Positions 11,101-24,778 are shown, counted from the stretch's first letter. The stretch is 64,000 bases of DNA from Ceratothoa steindachneri (GCA_963969495.1 OZ018323.1:76222920-76286919), one strand, 5' to 3'. Notes: a model not told the origin generated them from the sequence alone. Program-made: numbers and translations.

Positions 11101-13178
11101 TGGTCTCTTCCCAACATCCCCATCCCCCATGCTTGCGGTGTTTCCAGAGGCTCGCCGCGAGAGTGCTCCTACTTTGCTTTGGAGAGGATGCTCAGCCCAC
11201 CCATTAGAGCGGACTTGCGAAGTGTATTTTTATTATACCTTTTTCTCCTCCCTCCTCGACTTTATTTATGCGCTCCTTGTTATTCTTGCAAGGTCTTCTG
11301 CCCCCTCCCCTCTATCTCCTTCCCTTTTATTCTGTCCTCACGTGTGGGCGGTTGTAGTGTTTGACTGAATGTGTGGATTCTAGTGCGTGTTTTAGTTTTA
11401 ATTTCGTATTTTTTCAGTCTCGTTGCACCGGTGCGGCCTCACTGGGGTGCGTCGTTCCATGGCTGAACCCCGCTGAGTTGCATGTGGTGGGTGCCCGGAC
11501 TGTAGCTGCCTAGTGCGATGATCTTTGGCCACTCGAAAGAAAAATCCCGTTTTTAAAATGGTGCTAGTTGAGTGCACGGGCAGCTCCTTTCCTTCGGGTC
11601 GCATATCGAATGACGCTGTTGCATATGCGGCTTCCGCACTGCGCGATATTGTCTCTCTAAATAATATTGTAGAAAAATATGCCAAAAAGTACTTTGCAGA
11701 AGTTTACGACTTCTGCTTCTGGATCTCGTTCCAGTTCTCGCGTCAGATCCAGTTTCTTGACTTGGAATATCACAGCTTTTTGGTCCTCCCCTAATCCAAA
11801 GTTAATATTTTGCATGAATGGACCCATGGTAGTGGAGGTCACTTCCCGCCCCAAACATGAATTTGTCCAAGTCCTTAAGAGTCTTTGCTCGCTCTGAGAT
11901 CGTTCTCATCTCGCCCAAACTTGAATACCGAGTGGTGTTATCCGTTCTCACAAATTAATTGACTATGACCTTAAGATGCTTCAGTCAAAGTTGGCTAGTA
12001 AAGCGGATGATTTATGGGATTCGAGTAAACATCAACGATTTTCCTAATGTTTGGTTGTCGGGATCTCGCATCACATATAAAGGCGGGTTACTTAAGAATA
12101 CAAGTCAAACCCTATATATCCAATCCGAGAGGCTGCTTCAATTGGCATAGGTTCGGTAATGTAATTGCTGCCACCCTCGGCGCATGCGTGCAGCCCTACC
12201 ATGGTCATTCCTGCGACGATCCTCGCCGCTGTACCAATTGTGTAGACTCCCATAGCGCATCTTCCTCAGTGTCTCATTTCTCTGAAAAAGGTCTTAGCTG
12301 TCCGTGATTCTGCTAAGGTGGATTTTCGGGAGGCCCCTCGACTAGTCCGGAGAAATTCATTTCGGCGGCAGGTTCTCCGATGTCAGCTATCTCGTCCCGC
12401 TCGCCCACGTATCCCGTATACTACCACAACCGTTCCGCCGACATCCCACGATGCAACACCACCACCCAAGTCTGCTCTTCCGCTTATTTCCCCCCGTGCT
12501 GGCAGAGTGTGTCCAGTCCCCAGAGAATTGGACGCCATTCAGGCCTATATTGAATCCTGGCCCAAGCGTAAGTCCTCTCCCAAAAGAGGGGGGGAGGGGG
12601 ATAAACCTCTATAAAAACATCACTACCTCAGTTGAGGTACACCCTATCCCTTCCTCTCTACCCCCTAGCCCTGTTCATTCGCCTCCCCCCTCCCCCTCAG
12701 ACGTAGCTTGTTTATCCTTTACACACTCCCTAAAGGAAAAGGTTCCTCCAATTTCTTATTAATACCATTTCCTTCCGATCACGACCATACTTCATCTCCC
12801 ATTCCCGTTACGCCTGTTCCTTTGAAACCCTCCGTAACCAAGACTTCAGACGTGGGTTGCACACCTTCCATTAGGAGTGAATCTCCCCCGCCCTGGGTGT
12901 AAGGATGACCCCAAATCTCTCTGGGTCGCGACCCACTGACTTTGGTCAATCGAAACGAACGTAGCTCTCGCAATACCTAGCCCCCGTCTCTCTAAATCGG
13001 GATTGCCTCGCAGTTCTGAGGCTCCTAGAATGCCCGTGCCAGGTTCCTCTCACACGGCACCTGTTTGTGAAGGCTCATTCGCCTCCCCGTACAATCTTGA
13101 CGGTGGTCTCTCACCGGTCTGAGTAATAGCAGTAATTCTTCAATGAAACTAGCAGGGAATTCTTAAGTATCTGAAATA
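11101..13178 (+). pseudogene. LINE J: 5' region and gag (ORF1)
   Basis: Decayed nucleic-acid-binding ORF1 protein of an I-like LINE. Segments at 12,120-12,310 read GCFNWHRFGNVIAA, then PYHGHSCDDPRRCTNC, then DSHSASSSV. This is a damaged pair of CCHC zinc knuckles followed by the usual 'C..C...H.A....C' third knuckle. At about 12,300-12,350 it continues VRDSAKVDFREAPRLVRR. The first half (11,525-11,794) holds a less conserved N-terminal part. Several frames are needed. The end of this segment (13,130-13,178) already reads ILKYLK from the start of the ORF2 endonuclease, where the mariner has inserted. Confidence 0.7.
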
Positions 13179-14115
13179 GCAAAATCCGACACTTGACAAA
13201 AATAAAACGAAATGGGCAATAAAAACAAAAGTATATGCAGAGACCCGACAGTTATTTAGCAACAGTTAAGAGTTACATACTACATTATTTTTCAATGTAA
13301 ACGGAGACGACCATTTCAAGGCGGGTGCGAAATGAGTCACACGCTTTGGCAACCATGTCCTTGTCCATAGCGGCGAACGCCTTCAGATAGTCGACTGTGT
13401 TGTGGGCGTGCTTGTTGGTCATGTCCTCGCTCGCGCCCCAGAAGAAATAGTCAAGGGGGTTGCAGTCATGTGAGGAGGGCGGCCACAAGTCCGGCGACCA
13501 GTGGTGAGGAACATTGTTGAGCAGCCACGCCTGTGTCGTCTTGGCCATGTGTGCAGGAGCGGAGTCCTGCTGGAAGACGTAGGGGCGATCTCGTCCATAC
13601 AGGGCTTCACCACGCTCCTCAGCACCTCCTGGTAGATTTCGGCGGTGACTCTCAGGCCCTTTTGAAAGAAGAACGGAGGCATGACCTTCCTTCACTGCTT
13701 GGAAGCATTCGTGATGAGCATGGGGTGAGACTTGCGGTATGAGGAGTAACCAATGTTCTTCTTGATCGTTCGGCAGATCGTCGACTTGTGACAGCCCATG
13801 TCAGCGGCGATCTTGGCGTAGCTTGGCTTCCATCATTATCGACTGTCTCTTTGACGGCGGCAATGAACTCGTCGGTCCTAAAGGCCGAAGAACGAACGTT
13901 GTGGGCCTTTCGTTTGTCAGTAAACTCGTCCTTGTTCTCACACGCCTTCCACTTCCTCCAAATGTCCATGACCATGGTCCTCTTGAACCCAAACCAGGCC
14001 CTCACTTCCACAGGCTTCCCAACTCGAAAAGAAGCTACTACCGCTGCTCTGCGCTCATATTCCATCCTGAAAAAGGGTAGAGAAAACAAGTTAGTTGTAA
14101 AGTGTCGGATTTTGC
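13179..14115 (-). mobile_element. DD37D mariner-like transposon inserted in LINE J
   Basis: Terminal inverted repeats GCAAAATCCGACACTT at 13,179-13,194 and its complement at 14,100-14,115 bound a 937-bp element with a transposase relic on the minus strand. The left flank carries TA; the right flank reads TG, so the TA duplication is not intact or the right edge is off by a few bases. Host LINE J endonuclease sequence resumes on the right side (ICLQETKLDE near 14,130), so the insertion is nested. Confidence 0.85.
13285..14067 (-). pseudogene. Mariner transposase (DD37D), frameshifted
   Basis: Cut-and-paste transposase. The N-terminus starts MEYERRAAVVASFRVGKP near 14,065, a helix-turn-helix start, then FGFKRTMVMDIWRKWK. 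The C-terminal half reads YVFQQDSAPAHMAKTT with the second catalytic Asp, then PPSSHDCNPLDYFFWG with the third. I count 37 residues between these Asps, giving DD37D (maT-like) rather than the DD34D of classical mariners. Reading the whole protein requires at least two frameshifts, after KETVDNDG and near KPCMDEI, so it is inactive. Related DD37D proteins end in a similar 'R.R...V..Y' tail, as here. Confidence 0.85.
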
Positions 14116-15660
14116 TGCAACACCCATATGCTTGCAGGAGACGAAACTCGACGAAACGTCTTTTCCCCAAGTTTCGTGATTTCACCGTTTTTAACTACCA
14201 TCTCCTAGTGGGGTCGTCCATGGTGGCGTCTCGCTCCTGTTGAGGTCTAACCACTTTTGCACGCCTTCAATTCTGCGGACTACTCTTCAAGCAGTGTCAG
14301 CCCGTGTTCATCTTACTGATGAAATTTATAATTTTTCGATTTATATTTCCCAGACGAGCCCCCTTCAAAGGCTCAGTTTCCTACCCCATTTCTAGTTTTA
14401 GGTGCCTTTAATGCCAGACACTCATTATGGGGTGATAGAGTGAACAACCGTCAAGGCCATCTTCTTGAATATATCTCTATCCACTAATCCTGTTAGCATT
14501 CTTAACTCTGGTCATGTTACGTCCTACTATATTCAAAATGTATGTTTCAATCGTGGATCTATCTATTGGCTCCGCCTACTGTATCTCTGATTTCAAGTTG
14601 TCTGTTTTAGGTGATTCTGCATAGCAACACCACTTCGCCATTGTCTTTAAACACACGACCCGTTGTGTGTCCCCTTCATACCCCTCACCCCCAGCCCGAT
14701 TGAATGTTGTAAGGGCCGACTGGCCAATGTTCCATGACGCTTCCTTAATTAGTAAGCAAATCGGATATTTTGTAGATATTGATGCGGCTATACATTATTT
14801 TTCCTGTCTAGTAATTGAAGCTGCAGAGTCCGTAATTTCTTGAACTCGGTCCCGCCAGAACAGAACATCAGTCCCATGGTAGAATGCTAGATTAAAACCG
14901 TGTGGTGGAGTGCTATAAAAAGGCTCATGCGCGCTCCGAAACCCAACCCCTCCGAAATCAAATTAGAGCCATTTGCCCGCAAACTTTACGTCAGACGCAC
15001 ATTAACTTCTGGGCCGCATATGTGTCTTCCACTACATCTTCAGCTCGTGTGTGAAGAGAATTAACAAAATCAGGGGTTGGTATGCTGGTCATTCCAGTCC
15101 TGGCATTGAGATGGATGGTTATATCCTCTGCAATCCCGCCGATATATTGCTCTTTTGGGAGGATGTTAGCGCTGACCGGTGCTGTTTAAAGGTATTAAAC
15201 TCGGACTGGAGGGCGAAGCCCTGCGCTTCTCGGCCGGTGAACAGGAGCCCTACAACTGTCTGTTCACTACCGCTGAGATGCGTTCAGCGCTGTCTCGGTG
15301 TACCCCCACATCTCCGGACTCGACAATATCCGATACGAATTTCTATGGCATCTTCATTCCCGTACGGAATCACTTTTACTAGATATTTTTAACTGAATTT
15401 GGATACAAGGATTCTATCCTATGGCGCTGATAGTGCGAATTCTGAAACGAGGTAGAAACAGCTTGTATCTCTTCCATTATAAGCCAATAGCCCTCATCAG
15501 CTGTCTTAGTAAGTCGTTGGAGAAAATAGTGAATGTTCGTTTACAGTGGTTTCTAGAATACCATGGGCTCCTAAAATTTTCGTGTTATAATTATTTCTCT
15601 CGTGCAATGTATTTGCAAAAGGAGGTAAAGTCAAGCGAGAAAATGATAAAGCTTCCCTGA
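14116..15660 (+). pseudogene. LINE J: ORF2 endonuclease and 5' half of RT
   Basis: This continues the LINE split by the mariner. The endonuclease gives ICLQETKLDE, FRDFTVFNYHLLVGSS, VLGAFNARHSLWGD (active-site D..N) and a degraded 'SDFKLSVLGD..' end near 14,590-14,640. The EN-RT linker has the typical PWWNARL near 14,875. The RT starts at 15,230-15,600 with CLFTTAEMRSALSR, LLDIFN, YPMALIVRILKRGR, KPIALISCLSKSLEKIVN and RLQWFLEYHGLL. No catalytic YXDD or RNase H follows; the copy is cut near 15,660. Stops and frameshifts are frequent. Confidence 0.8.
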
Positions 15661-15783
15661 AGATTTTGTGTGAACCGTTTAAATTTTTCATACGAATATT
15701 TACTTGGTTCGACCCCCACAGTACTACTGCCCGAGAAAACCGAGTGTTTAATACATAATTAATATCTACGCCTTACAATTATA

Positions 15784-15786
<3 letters not shown>

Positions 15787-15867
<81 letters not shown>
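15787..15867. repeat. (TA)n microsatellite
   Basis: Uninterrupted AT dinucleotides. Confidence 0.98.
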
Positions 15868-15872
<5 letters not shown>

Positions 15873-15942
15873 TTCTGTTTAATTAGGGAAAGTGGTTTGC
15901 TGTCTACACACAAAGTAAATACATAAAAGTGGTTTATGTACG

Positions 15943-15943
<1 letters not shown>
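15867..15943 (+). repeat. Left arm of 75-bp inverted repeat
   Basis: AATTAATTCTGTTTAATTA, then GGAAAGTGG, then TTGCTGTCTACACACAAAGT. The reverse complement lies at 18,318-18,396 with few differences. Confidence 0.85.

Positions 15944-15979
<36 letters not shown>
15944..15979. repeat. (TA)n microsatellite
   Basis: Short AT run that directly abuts the left end of a mariner element. Confidence 0.97.
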
Positions 15980-15981
<2 letters not shown>

Positions 15982-16191
15982 GGGTGTCCCAGAAAAAAGT
16001 TAACCGTACTTTGAATTGGCATAACTCCAAAACTATTGGAGATTTTTGGATCCTGCAGAAAGCGTTTTATTTAAGAACTATTTATCTGTTGATTCTGAGA
16101 ATTTCATTAAATTCCCTTTTATGATATTGATACACTAATGGGTTTAGTGGAGGCTATCAAAAATATGTTTGCGCAAGGAAGAAAAATAATG
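15980..16191 (+). repeat. Left terminal inverted repeat of the long-TIR mariner
   Basis: Pairs with 17,461-17,672. The inner edge is near GCGCAAGGAAG and AAAATAATG. Confidence 0.85.
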
Positions 16192-16375
16192 GAACGAAGC
16201 CTAAGAAGACTAGGCCACCGTGCACTTTCAAGAGAAGCGTATGAAGCCTAGGTAGCCTAGGTCACTGTGCGATTCTTTCAGCCACGCTGTGGTATGGTCT
16301 CGTCATTATTGCTTACTAAGGAAATCAAAGCGCTATCTGGGTAAATGTTTACTTCCATAGAACCTTTTTAATCAT

Positions 16376-17368
16376 GCAGTTAACAAAAGATCAACGCGTA
16401 TTTGTAGTACAAACTTTATTAAGACTGGCAGGATTAAACAAGTACAAGATTCATTTGAACAACGTTTTCCAGGTAGGCACCCACCAAGCTAGCCCACAAT
16501 TTGGAAAAATGTTAGCAAATACCAACATGAAGGAACATGCTTAAATTTAAATATAGGTCGTTCAGGTCGAAAATGTTCAGATGACACTTCTTCAAATCCA
16601 CATTTATCAGTCAAAAAGAATGGGTTACAATTGTCAAAGTCATCATTTAACCGCATTATTAAACATGACTTAAAATGGCATCCCTATAAGATGCATGCAA
16701 GACACCAGCTTCTTGAAACTGATTTTCCTCATCGTAGACAATGTGTCGAATGGCTTCTCCATAAACCTGCTCGTTTCTTGGAAAATATTTTGATTGGTGA
16801 CGAGGCAGCCCTTTTCGGCAATATGCCCCGCTGACCCCCCACCCCCGCGGATTCTATACTTTGACACTGGTATTTGTTAGCAGAAAGTGTCTCCGTGGAT
16901 TGAATATGCGGGAATGACTATCTTTTTCGGCCCATTGTTTTACGAGAATAACTTGAATGGTGCTGCCTACCTGAGCATGATCAACGAAAGGATCTTCCCG
17001 GAACTCCGCCAAATTTACGGCAATCAATTCAATAGACTGGTGGATTCAGGATGGCGCACCAGCTCATAGACAGCTTGCTGTAAGAACAAAACTAAGAGAA
17101 ACGTTTGACAACCCCATGCAATTGAATGGCCCCCAAGATCCCCTGACTTAACACCGTACGATTATTTCTTATGGGGATATCTAAAGAATTAAGTGTATTC
17201 TACTCCACCACAAATCATCAACCAGTTAAGAGATAGTATCACACGTGAAGTCAATAGACTTCAGGAAAATCACAAATTAATCAAAAAAGCTGTTCAATCA
17301 ATGCGATCAAGGGCGCAACTGTGCTTGGAAAGAAATGGAGGACATGTGGAAGGAAACGATGCTTAGAA
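16376..17368 (+). pseudogene. Mariner-family transposase, decayed (DD41D-like group suspected)
   Basis: It starts MQLTKDQRVFVVQTLLRL near 16,375. In the middle come SKSSFNRIIKHDLKWHPYK, then HRRQCVEWL and LENILIGDEAALF, where the first catalytic Asp is expected. The C-terminus reads EWPPRSPDLTPYDYFLWGYL near 17,120-17,185 and CLERNGGHVEGND at the end. The second Asp region is recognisable only as GWRTSS and RQLAVRTKLRETFDN, with the 'QDGAPAH' block damaged. The EWPPRSPDLTP.D and GGHVE ends are typical of a mariner branch whose intact members have DD41D. Here the spacing is shortened by a deletion, so branch assignment is inference. Many stops. Confidence 0.7.
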
Positions 17369-17460
17369 AATAAAAAAATGACTTTTTATTACCCATATAA
17401 AGAGGTGTTTTTGTTAAAAATGGATTTAAATATATTTGTTGATTTTAAACTTCGAAGTTT

Positions 17461-18317
<857 letters not shown>

Positions 18318-18396
18318 AACTAAACCTCTTTTATGTCCGTTACTTTGTGTGTAGACAGCAAGCCACTTTCCATAATTAAACAGAATTAATTTTATA
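18318..18396 (-). repeat. Right arm of 75-bp inverted repeat
   Basis: Complement of 15,867-15,943, sharing ACTTTGTGTGTAGACAGCAA and TAATTAAACAGAATTAATT. Confidence 0.85.
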
Positions 18397-18574
18397 TTGA
18401 TGTCTACACTATTTTTTTTTTCACACACCCAAAATTACTATATTATTCTCATTACTGGACCCTTGATTTTTCACTATTTACACTTTTCATTTTTAAAACT
18501 AAATAGGCACTGAATTTACACTATTAAACTTATTTGCAGTGGGATCTTTTACACTATTATGGTATTATTAATTT

Positions 18575-18862
18575 TTAAACACTGCACTTCTGTCCGAAGG
18601 AGAGAGTAGTTCTCTGATGAAAGGATTGCAACTTGAAGTAGATCGACTGTCTCGGGAGGTAACGCAGCAAAGATATCGTAGAATTTGTGTCCTCCCGAAT
18701 TATCCTTGAGATATGGAATTGTGCTTCCACACTTTTGAGTCCCGCTACCGCTGCTTCATTGAAGACAGGAGGTCTGATTGTGATTGAGTTGGCGCATTCC
18801 ACTTCATGGTGTAGAATATGAACAGCTTGTTGATGGCTTGATGCGTCGCTTAGCGAATCCAT
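18575..18862 (-). pseudogene. Ty3/gypsy (Mag-like) gag N-terminus
   Basis: It starts MDSLSDASSHQQAVHI. It then reads SITIRPPVFNEAAVAG and VEAQFHISRIIREDTNS, followed by LLRYLPRQ. This matches the beginning of arthropod gypsy Gag capsids (PP.F......WF...EAQF....I..D...F......LP). The WF after AVAG is lost. The frame ends after 95 codons, and no nucleocapsid, protease or RT follows on the minus side; (TG/TA)-rich unrelated sequence lies beyond. The primer-binding-like site just upstream supports the assignment. Confidence 0.7.
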
Positions 18863-18889
18863 TTTGTTGGATGATCACGTTTCGTTCAA

Positions 18890-18910
18890 CGAAAGGGGTC
18901 ACCAGTTATA
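18890..18910 (-). promoter_or_regulatory. Gypsy primer-binding site-like sequence
   Basis: On the minus strand CTATAACTGGTGACCCCTTT precedes the gag start. TGGTGACCCC is the usual PBS start of Mag-like gypsy elements, where a tRNA 3' end primes minus-strand synthesis. The LTR itself would be at higher coordinates and is interrupted by (TA)n at 18,992. Confidence 0.6.
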
Positions 18911-18989
18911 GGGTCTCGGTAACGAATTCTCTTTCTCTTGTAGCTTCGTAGGCTGGGTTATGTAATCAGCGAGCTTCCTTAGGATAAAG

Positions 18990-19838
<849 letters not shown>

Positions 19839-19840
19839 AC

Positions 19841-20015
19841 TTTTAACTGTGATCAAAGCGGTGCTCGCTGCCTCAGTGTGCCTGGTTCGAATCGCTTCCC
19901 TGCACGGTTTTTTTCGAAAAAGGTAATAAAAATATTACTACAAGGAAAAAATTATTCCGTTTTCTCTTTCAATGCGGTTTAATGGATTCATTTTCATCAT
20001 TCTCTCGTGCTACTT

Positions 20016-20018
<3 letters not shown>
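19841..20018 (-). repeat. Inverted partial copy of the 360-bp unit (fold-back)
   Basis: Starting with TTTTAACTGTGATCAAAGCG, this is the reverse complement of the tRNA-like part of the unit, ending with the complement of AGAATGATGAAAATGAAT. It directly follows copy 3, so the array ends in a fold-back. Confidence 0.9.

Positions 20019-20109
<91 letters not shown>
20019..20109. repeat. (TA)n microsatellite
   Basis: About 90 bp of uninterrupted TA, mirroring the run at 18,992-19,087 on the other side of the array. Confidence 0.98.
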
Positions 20110-20111
<2 letters not shown>

Positions 20112-20235
20112 GGATTCTTTATTCCTAGGTAAATAGCTGGAATAAGCCTTGAAATGGCGAACAGTAATGACAACTCTTCTTCTTGAATAATAATGATAAC
20201 TCTTTCTGTACTGACTTTTTCCACATTCTTATTCT

Positions 20236-20763
20236 TATTAAATCAAAGTGGGGGTGCATGTGAGGGAAGGACGATAGGGTGTGTGGAGAGATAGAGAAAA
20301 TAGACAAGTGGAGAAAAGAGAAAGAAGTGTGGTAGGGTGCAAAGAGATGCCTAGGGTCTGGTGATCAGACTTATCACTTTTATTATTTTCTTGGATGCGT
20401 GTATTCATTGTTGTTGTATTAGATTTTTTGTAATAATTATAAAAAAATTTAATTATTATGGCGTTCAAGCCCTTTGTCTTAGCAGCTTTAGTTTTTTTTT
20501 TGTTTATGTTGTGCATTGCTTACTTTGTATATGTTTTAAATACGTGTAAGTGTGTGCTTATTGTTTTGTTTTATTGTGTGTGTGTGTGTGTGTGTGTGTG
20601 TTTTAATAGTATTTGTTGTTTCTTCTTTTGATGTTTTCTTCTTTTGATGTTCTCGTCGTAATCGGGGGGGTTTTCCTTCATCTTGGTAGGGTAGTCTTGT
20701 TCGGTAGGTTGTTGTAGTAATTTCGAGTTCTTTTGTTCTTATTTTTGTCTTCACAGGTATTTT
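20236..20763 (-). other. LINE A 3' UTR
   Basis: Follows the ORF2 stop. It contains (CA)n on the sense strand (about 20,575-20,600) and the block CCAGACCCTAGGCATCTCTT also found in A' at 32,289-32,308. Confidence 0.8.
20575..20600. repeat. (TG)n microsatellite
   Basis: About 13 TG units in the LINE A 3' UTR. Confidence 0.95.
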
Positions 20764-23515
20764 TCATCTCATTTTATGCATAGAACGGTACTTCGTCTCC
20801 GCCAGCCACTCGGTTGGGCGACAATCAGCTCTTCTGTTCTGGTTAATCATCTGGGTGATTTCATCACTCAGTTCACGATTAACCAGATCCTGCATTTTCC
20901 GGGTCCGTTCTTCTATGACTTTGTTAATGGGAATTATCCCCGCCTCTCTGTGCAGGTCTTCTGGCCGTCTTCTTTTATGCCTGCGTGTACCCGTTATTAG
21001 GTACATGCATTTATTTTGCACTAATTGAAGACGCCTCTTTTGTGTTTTTGAGACACATGAGAGGGTGGAGGCGGGGTAAAGCAACGTAGATCTTACAAGG
21101 GCATTGTAGATCTTCTTCTTGTTGCTTTCACGTAGATTTCTGAATCTATATAGAGTTCTGACAGCGGATGAGGCTCGAGAAATTCTTTCTTCGACGTGCT
21201 TTTTGTACCCGGTAGAGGTGATTTTCATACCGAGTACATTGCATTCGTTGGTGTAGGGGTATCGCGTATCCCCCACACGCACGTCTGCCCTTGAGGTGCG
21301 TCCGATGGGGACCACCTTGAATTTCTCTTGGTTTGTTCTTATTTTCCACTGAGCCTCGTAGTTGTTAAGGTTCGCGATTTCCATCGCTGTCATGCGAGCT
21401 TGCCACGGCGCATTCCTCCATGGAGATACGATTATCTGGCTGAAATCATCGGCGTATTGAATATTGAGGGAATTGGGGTACACAGGGTCTGGGACGTCCG
21501 CGGTGTATATCGAGTAAAGGGTGGGGGACAGACCCCCCCCCCCTGCGGGAGGCCCGCAGTGAGCGGAAACTTTGGTCCGTCCGTGCACCCTAGACTGACA
21601 TACGCCGCTCTCTCCATGACATAGTCACATAGAGTTCTTTCTAAGTTTTCACTTAGACCCAGCCGTAAGATCTTATACTGCATGCCCCGCTGCCACACCT
21701 TATCAAACGCTTTTTATACATCCCGACAAACGATATCCAAATAACTCCTGTCCCGTTTGGCTTGGGAAAGCTTTTCCGTTATGACATTGATTGCCATTTC
21801 CGTACTTCGCTTCTTTCTAAACCCGAATTGACATGGGTTGTAGAGGGAGTTTTCTTCCAGGTTAGACACCATTCTCCCGTTGAGGATCTTCTCAAAGAGT
21901 TTCCCGCCAAATTTCACGAGTGAAATTGGGCGGTAGCTCTCTCTTAACGTAGGGTTCTTTCCGTGCTTGGGCAAGAAGATCATTTTTGCCGTCTTGTAAG
22001 CATCTGGAAAGTACCCTGTATTCAGACATGCGTTGAAAATTCGTCTCAACCTTCGATGATATTGGCTGGTGCCTTTTCGAAGTTAAGCTTTGTAAGCCCC
22101 GATTGGCCTGGGGCTTTTTGTCGGAATGAGTGGAGTGCGCCAAGGATCTCTTCTTCGGTGATCTCGGCGTCTCTGTCACGCAGTCTATCCACCTGGGGAT
22201 GAGGATGCGTTCGATGTATTTTCGTGTTAAGCTCGTCTACGATGTTGTTTTCGAACTCTATATCAAAATCTTCGTTTTCATCATCCGATATGCTGAAGAT
22301 TTTTTCCCAATAACGCCGGAATATCACTTCGATGTTATTTTCTGCAGTTTCCATGGATCCATCTTCTTTTTGGATTTCCATTTTCTTCTTTTTTCCAGAT
22401 GATCCTCTGAGACTTTTGACTTTCTTCCAAAAGTCCTTGGGAGATGCATCTTGATCGAGGCTCTCGATCGCATCGTCCCATTGTCTCTGTTGGTGTTTGA
22501 GGATCAACTGGTTGAGCTCTTCCTTGATCTCTCTACTTCGTTGTAGCGGGTCGAATGTTGCATTTCTTATATTTAACTCGTACATAACTCTCAATTCTCT
22601 GTATAGGTCTTTCATGTACCCAGTCCACCTGTATGAGGAGATGGTTTTATACTGGGTTTGGGGGATGCAAGCCCTATCTGCATTAATTAGATGTTCGTTA
22701 AGGTCGTCGAGTGCCTCGTCTATCTCCTCGAGAATTGCCTCGTCCAGATCTGGTGGGCGATAGGCCTCGAGGAGATCAGCGTACCGTGCCCAGTTGGCTC
22801 TCCTGTAGTCTTTTCTGACTGGAGCTGAGACTTGTATGGGGTTCCTATTGATGGTAAGTAGGATCCTATTGATGGTAAGTAGGATCCCTATATGATCACT
22901 ACATGGTACCTGGATTGGTTCCATGTAGTAATTGAACGGCAGCTGACGATTAGCCAGACAAATGTCTGGTTTTGTGGCACTTCTACCTTGAGTGTAGGTT
23001 GGGAAGTCCGGGCCTATTCTATGGACCATGTTTCGGTCCATCATAGTATCCAGGCACCTTCCAATTCCGTTGAAGGTCCTGTACCCAAACTCCCGACATC
23101 TGGCATTAAGGTCCCCCATTAATATGGTGGGGGTCCTTCTGCCAAATAGGCCAGAGAGAGAATGAATTGGTAAATATTCTCGTCTCGGCGGCTGGTACCC
23201 GGTGGCGATGACCAGCTTTCCTATATCGAGTTCGACCTCTATTGCAAGATAGGATTCTTCCAAGTTTCTTATGGGTTTATACTTGATCCCTTTTTTGATG
23301 GCGATGGCGGCACCGTCGTACTGCTCTTGAGAGTAATTCGTGATTAACACGTCGTAGTTCCAGATCTTCATTTTGGAGCTACGAGTGTCAATCCCATGTT
23401 CAGAAATCAAGATGACATCTGCATCAATCTCCCTGAACACGTTTCCGTAGAGAGTTCTTTTTGTTGTCCAGCCATTGGTGTCAATTTCCATGATTCTTAG
23501 TGAGTTCCGTTCCAT
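20764..23515 (-). pseudogene. LINE A ORF2: AP endonuclease and reverse transcriptase
   Basis: It starts MERNSLRIMEIDTNGW at 23,515. Endonuclease motifs: LISEHGID (catalytic Glu), MGDLNARCREFGY, KPDICLANR and PCSDHIGIL. RT motifs: KMIFLPKHGK, YRPISLVKFGGKLFEK, GFRKKRSTEMAINV, KAFDKVWQRG, PQGGG, then IQYADDFSQIIV with the catalytic YADD. The tail carries VQNKCMYLITGTRRHKRRR and ends MHKMR. Defects: a frameshift near 22,048, an in-frame TAA at about 21,714 just before KAFDKVW, and a frameshift at the C-run near 21,530-21,545. A duplicated ILLTINR peptide near 22,860 reflects a small tandem repeat. It copies RNA into a nicked target; this copy is dead. Confidence 0.9.
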
Positions 23516-23526
23516 GATGAGATGAA

Positions 23527-24778
23527 TTATCTGTGTTTTTTCTTAGTCTTCTTACTTTGGGGGGACTGTGGGGCGGGTCTGGAGTGCCCAGGCTTTTCCT
23601 TCTTCGGGAGAGGACTAGGAGTCTTTGACTGACTCTTCGTCGCTCTAGTGCGAGTGCATGGGCCCTCGTCACTATCCGAAGATGTTGATTCTGCTTCTTC
23701 TTTGTCATTTGTCTCGTCCTCTTCTTCGGATTCCTCCGATGAGTGAGACTCCATGACTTCATTCAATCTGGTGGCTTTTTATTTGTTGTTATTTCCAATA
23801 ATGCTATCCTTGAATGCCCTAGAGCACTCAGGGTCATCAGGCACGATGATGGATGGCAAATTATTGGCTTTTAGAAGCGTGTTTAAAACCTGGCTATAGC
23901 ATTCATGTTTTACCGCGTTAGCCACGTTCGCATGAGTGATGCAAATTAGGATTTTGGCCCTTAAGTCATTGGTGAAAATCATCGGTGAGGGAGTTGATGT
24001 CATCCCTTCACTTTTCTTCACCGTGCTCGCGTATGTAGTTGTCTTCTTTTTCTTTTCTTCTTCTTCCATCTTCTTTATTATTTCTTTTCTCTTGGGGCAG
24101 TTCAAGGCCATCGTTCGATGGGGCCCCTTGCAGTTCATGCACATTTTCGTGGTGCTTTTACAGGAGTCATATCTATGACCCTGTGTGGCGCATTCGCTGC
24201 ACCAGATTGATCCTTTCTCCGGGCAGTTGGCGGTGGTATGCTGTTCCAAAGCATAACAAACGAAGCACATCTGTATACTGTGATATTTTTCGTGCTCGAT
24301 ATTGCTGCCTGGGATCCTCATGTTAAAAATGAGGAGTCCCTCTGTCGCCGCCTTGTGGGCTATTTCGGTGGTTTGAAAAGTCACCTTAAAGACGTGGGTG
24401 TGATCTCTGAATTTAATCACTTCCCTTATCTTAGCCCAATTGTAGTTTTTCTCTATTTCCGATTTCAGGTCTGCGGGGGAGTTTTCACCCACCCAGCTCT
24501 CCACCTTACGGCAGATGACACTCCTATTTGCTGAGATCGCTGGCGGGGTTTTCGCTTCCAGGTTGAGTTGTTTTAGCACTTCGGCCCCTTCATCAGATCG
24601 GAGCAGGGTCTATGTCCTTGGTTTCACCGCACATGGCGATGAAACCATTTGGAATGTCGATGAGTTTAATCAATGCGATCCTTAAATTCGCAAACAAGGA
24701 TTCGCATACGGTTTTCTTTTCGGGGGTCTTCTTGCCGGCTAAGGTCCGTAGGGGGACCCTCTTAGGGAGGGCCTCCAT
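23527..24778 (-). pseudogene. LINE A ORF1: gag with three CCHC knuckles
   Basis: RNA-binding protein of the retrotransposon particle. The start MEALPKRVPLRTLAGKK at 24,778 aligns with MAQDHTTRIPLRVVEG of B. A frameshift near 24,600 follows CGETKDIDPA. The main body runs in one frame from about 24,590. Zinc knuckles: CFVCYALEQHTTANC, CSECATQGHRYDSC and CMNCKGPHRTMALNC. An in-frame TAA at 23,779 is followed in the same frame by an acidic Ser/Glu tail (SSEESEEEDETNDKEE) and a basic end KKTKKKHR. The real ORF1 stop is therefore at 23,527, 11 nt before the ORF2 ATG. Confidence 0.88.

Noticed and set aside
11129..11368. Membrane-protein-like open frame (79 codons)
   Set aside because: Pyrimidine-rich LINE J leader sequence gives Leu/Phe/Ser runs by chance.
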